Of a stretch of 64,000 bases of DNA, positions 60,260-64,000 are shown piece by piece; position 1 is the stretch's first letter; every line of letters begins with the position of its first letter. This DNA is from Typha latifolia (Eukaryota > Streptophyta > Magnoliopsida > Poales > Typhaceae): positions 558,001 through 622,000 of the forward strand of contig CM034099.1 of the NCBI GenBank assembly GCA_019914945.1. Reading direction: 5' to 3'. A model generated the notes under the pieces. That model was not told where the DNA came from and did no database searches. It saw only the letters and a list, made by a program, of their open reading frames with translations. The position numbers and the translations under genes are program-made.

Positions 60260-63200
60260 TTAATCAAGATCCCTCGTCCAATCAAACGGCTCCCACTCCT
60301 GCAGGAAGGCTGCAACTGCTTGTTTTTGCTTCTCCATCGGCTCTTGCCTCCGACGGCGGTACATGTCCTCTTCTGACAGCTGCAGTATTCCTCTGATGAC
60401 ATTCAATCCGAACCCGCTGTTGAAATTGCTCTCATCATCAATCACATGGACAAATCCCCTGTCAAGGCCAAACTCAACATGGAAGTAGGCAAAGTTCTCA
60501 GGTATAACTTGTCGCAGATTGCCACTGGTAGGGATGAGCTTTTTCATTTCATGCTGACCCCATTCATCCTCAGCTTCATCAATTGCCTGGAAGCAGAAGA
60601 AAAGAAATTCTTTTAGCAAACTTACATGAATAATAAACAACAATGCTTGGAATGATGCAAAAATGCATTAGTGAAACGGCTTAATAATGCGACAAACTAA
60701 TAAGTGCCGCATCTTAAAAGATCAATATTCAATAGATACCAAAAATACATCAGAAAATGAAAAGATATGTAAGTAAATAAGTGTATCCCATATTCAATTT
60801 CATACACAGAAAATTAAATAACTGGCACATAATATGTAAAGGCAGTGCTAAATATGATGACATTGACTAAGATATGAAAAAACACTGTGCAAAAAATTGC
60901 AGGAATGCAGGTTGTAAGCATAATAATCTCTACAATGTTATTCATTTTGAGAAATATTAATAAGTGGATCACCTTTTTGAAATACATAGGTGCCTTGTTT
61001 GAAATCTGGTATGGTATAGGAATACATTCGATCAAGCAATGTCTCCGTTGCTTCGCCAAGCTTATAACCGTTTCAAGAAAAACCGCATCCTTGTCTTGTT
61101 TAGCAAACATCTTCAAGAGGCACTTCTTGAAGTTCCGTATTTCCTCCCAAGTATTCCGGTCAACAGTTCTGGTTGCAGACTCATGCTGTATTGGGATACA
61201 TGACATTGACATTTTGTCAAATGTATAAGATATAAGTGGAAGTTAATGAACGGAATTTAGATATGTTAAGAACATCAATAATTTTCTAACCTGCAAAGGC
61301 AATATAATGCAATGTCCTTGCACAACAGGTTGCCACTGTGGTAGCATTAGATATGTGAAATTTGCAATTGACACAACAAGATGCTTTGGCCTAGATGGAT
61401 TCTCGAAGCAAAATTGGCATCTCTCTTTCTGAGTTAACAATGGCTTTCTACCACCAAAGTTCTCCTCAAGGGCCTCGTCCCTCCTTTTTTTACTCTTTTT
61501 GCTCGGAGCAACATCAAAGTCATACTCATCCTCTGCTCTCCCAGACAAACTAAATTGCTTGTTCTGCATTATTGTCCTTGCAAGTTGCCAATCAGCATCA
61601 TCTTCTCTTTTCTTCCGATCACCGGATATGTGCCTACGATCAAGAGAGTTAAAGAATAAGCAAAATAGAATTTTCCTTTTGAAAAGTATTTTGAAGGAAC
61701 AATATTTTAATCAAATCTTTTAATATCTTGCAGAATGATGAACTTGTAAAGGAGAACTCATTTCATTAAATCCCTATGTCTTGATTCATTAAATGCTAGT
61801 TATAGTTCCTTTCTCTAATGAGATAGAATCAGTATAAGTAATACAAGGAGATAGAAATGTTTATAACTGATGAACAACAAGGCTGATGAATTTATAGAAG
61901 TGACACGATGCAAGGGCTACTCAACCATAAAAGATCCAATGCAAACATAATTTACAGAAAACAGAGAGATAGATTAGAAAACTAAACCAGCCAATGCATC
62001 ATACTTTTTTAATCATATCCATCTCCAATCCCTGTTGGACCCTTTTGGCTTATGCACAACCGTAACAACAGACAAAAGATAATGCAAAAAGTTCCATAAT
62101 AGTTATATTTCCATAGCTGACAAAGAACAAAAAAATATATTGGATTTTCAAAGGATCTACCTGCTTGATCTTTGCACAATTTCTTGTCTCATTACTTTAG
62201 TATCGGAATCCTGTTTCTCAGCGACAGCCTCCATCTCTTTCTGATAAATGAGGAAAATATAGTCAACTACACTCAATACATTTATCAACAACAAAAGAAC
62301 AACTAAAGGACATTAACTACAATGATCATTTAATCATTTGAGCTTTCTTCTCTGTAAAAATTTAATTATCGCTTGAGATTATCCACTCTTGCAAAATACA
62401 GAAAACTAAACAACTGGCTATATTACACCTTGGATTTATATCTGACATGACCAAAATTTTCCTCTTTCCTCTATCACATGCATTTCCTAATATGAACAAT
62501 TGCTGATTAGCTTAGTCATGTTGTAAAAGAAGCCAGAAATTCAATTCACTGCATAAACAAGTTAGCTCCACATGGGCATACTGCAAGGTATTCTTCAAAT
62601 TATTTTCAGAAAATATCATTAGAAAGTCACCTCACCATTCCTTTCCTTCATAGAAATGCTAATGCAGGAACACTTATTTGAGTATACTGAAATTGTTTGT
62701 GATATCTATGTAATCTATTAGAAAAGGTGAATAACAACAAATAAAATTGTCTTATAAGCGGGAAAAAGTTTCACCAAACCTCTATCTACATTAAATACAG
62801 TAAATAAATAATGCTAAAAGTGTTTTTAAAAATGTAATGTCTTACCGAAAGCTTATCAGCCTCATCATGTTTTCCTTTCATACGGAGTTGTAATACCTTT
62901 GCAGCCAACTGATTTGCAGTCAAAGTTTGTGTATTGACTGAAGACACTTTATCAGAGATTTCATCCTTCAATGAGCTTAATTTATTTACAATGTCTTCAG
63001 TTGCCTCTAGTCTTACATGAGAACTACTAGAAACAGCAGCATCTTTAGATACTTTCTTTTGGAGACAGTCGATGTTATCCATAAAGCTTCCGTCATTAGA
63101 AAACTTGTTTATACCAGATATTGCAGCAGATATGAGTGATTTATCCTGTGAAGAGATATTTTGGCCTTTATTCCTTTTCCAAGATAAAAACTCCTGCCTG

Positions 63201-63748
63201 GGCTTTCTCATTTCAGGATGCCGAGAAGAAATGTCACGCAAATAATCACGACTGCTGGTGCGTACTTCATCTGCATCTCCCTTCAAATCATTGCATCGAA
63301 CATCTTCATCATTTCCTGCTTGTGCTCTCTTTCTATTCTTTATGGCATGTAAATGGGCATGAGAAGGGGCAACTCTAGAAGCTGCCACTGATCCAGCCAA
63401 TTGGCCCAAAGAGCCCCAACGTTCTTGAACGATCTGCACAACAAAAACTATAAACATTTTGCTAAAATAATCTGGTGTTACTGAAAAATATGAATTCCAC
63501 TACTACACAATTTGGCATTATATATTAATATGATAGAGAACTTATACATCATCAAGTTTCCGCCCTTCACGAGTTGCTTGCTCTTTAGCCCTCTTCAAAG
63601 CTTTCAGTCTCCAACTTGCACCACCATCACCAACAACTGAAGAAGAAAGCAACTTGTCACCGCCCTCTGGTAATGCTGCATCATCAGGGTATCCACTTCC
63701 ATTATCTTTCAGATATGGATTCAGTTCCCTTGGGTTTGTCTTTTTTAC
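60260..63748 (-). CDS. CWF19L2: CWF19L2-type spliceosome factor (CwfJ domains), 3' part
   Basis: Six exons are visible on the minus strand: 63548-63748, 62846-63433, 62161-62240, 61291-61633, 60973-61185, 60260-60586 (stop TAA at 60262-60260). All are GT-AG with matching phases. The polar N-terminal part includes KALKRAKEQATREGRKLDD and VQERWGSLGQLAGS. The C-terminal half has CwfJ_C_1, an HIT-like fold (CQFCFENPSRPKHLVVSIAN, VQGHCIILPLQH), and CwfJ_C_2 (AIDEAEDEWGQHEMKKLIPT, FAYFHVEFGLDRGFVHVIDD, EWEPFDWTRDLD). Yeast Cwf19/Drn1 relatives act with the debranching enzyme on intron lariats; the human CWF19L2 is in late spliceosomes. The 5' exons lie beyond the right edge. Confidence 0.93.
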
Positions 63749-64000
63749 CTGTTAGTGCCAAAAAAAGGGGAAAAAAAGATAATAATAGCGAGTTGTGTAG
63801 GATACTTTATATATTATCTGTGTCGTAAATATGAAAAAGATGAGAGTTGGGCTGTTCTTTAGAAGTTATTTTAGTGCTAGATGAGAATCATATGGGTCAG
63901 ATCCACACCATGAAAGAACTTTTGTTCTCTACAAGTAGAGGGGGTAGCAATGTAGCATAAGGAGAGAGAACTTTCTATGAACTCTTAAGTGTGTAAGTTT
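63749..64000 (-). other. Intron of the CWF19L2-like gene
   Basis: The acceptor of exon 63548-63748 lies at its left end. No upstream exon is recognised before the edge. Confidence 0.6.

Overview
This is nuclear DNA of a flowering plant, most likely a monocot. Genes are split by GT-AG introns with long AT-rich spacers. Several genes have strikingly GC-rich first or only exons (PRA1, GABA transporter exon 1, ERF, histone H1). Families are plant-specific (DRIP, FLK, ERF with EAR motif, MIR166), and there are plant LINE, MULE and hAT-type repeats plus many dinucleotide microsatellites. The species cannot be read from the window.

Layout, left to right. 0-12 kb is gene-dense: the 3' end of an MRS2/MGT magnesium transporter (+), a complete seven-exon DRIP RING E3 ligase (+), an intronless PRA1-family gene (-) and a seven-exon GABA-transporter-like gene (-). 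12.6-24 kb is a transposon block: an almost complete L1-type LINE (-) with an exact 13-bp target-site duplication, then a decayed LINE (+) that itself carries a MULE-like inverted-repeat element and a hAT-type MITE, then LTR-like and LINE 3' scraps. 24-28.7 kb has no gene I can name. 28.7-40.4 kb holds three regulatory or chromatin genes: a bHLH92-like factor (+), linker histone H1 (-) and a single-exon ERF repressor (+); a 1.3-kb MULE with a 9-bp duplication lies between the last two. 42-46 kb carries three small secreted-peptide genes in tandem (-). Two share a C-terminal two-cysteine module resembling the SCREW/CTNIP phytocytokines. 48.5-56.2 kb has an FLK-type triple-KH RNA-binding protein (-) and an Alba-domain protein (-). 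57.9-58.1 kb holds a clear MIR166 hairpin (+). 60.2 kb to the right edge is the 3' part of a CWF19L2-type spliceosome factor (-), whose 5' end is outside the window.

The genes do not form a pathway; they are neighbours by synteny. Themes that recur are post-transcriptional control (FLK, Alba, CWF19L2, MIR166), stress or immune signalling (DRIP, ERF repressor, bHLH92-like, GABA transport, secreted peptides) and chromatin (H1). Exon boundaries were worked out by hand from splice signals and reading-phase continuity. In the complete multi-exon genes every junction keeps frame, which is the main support for the models.
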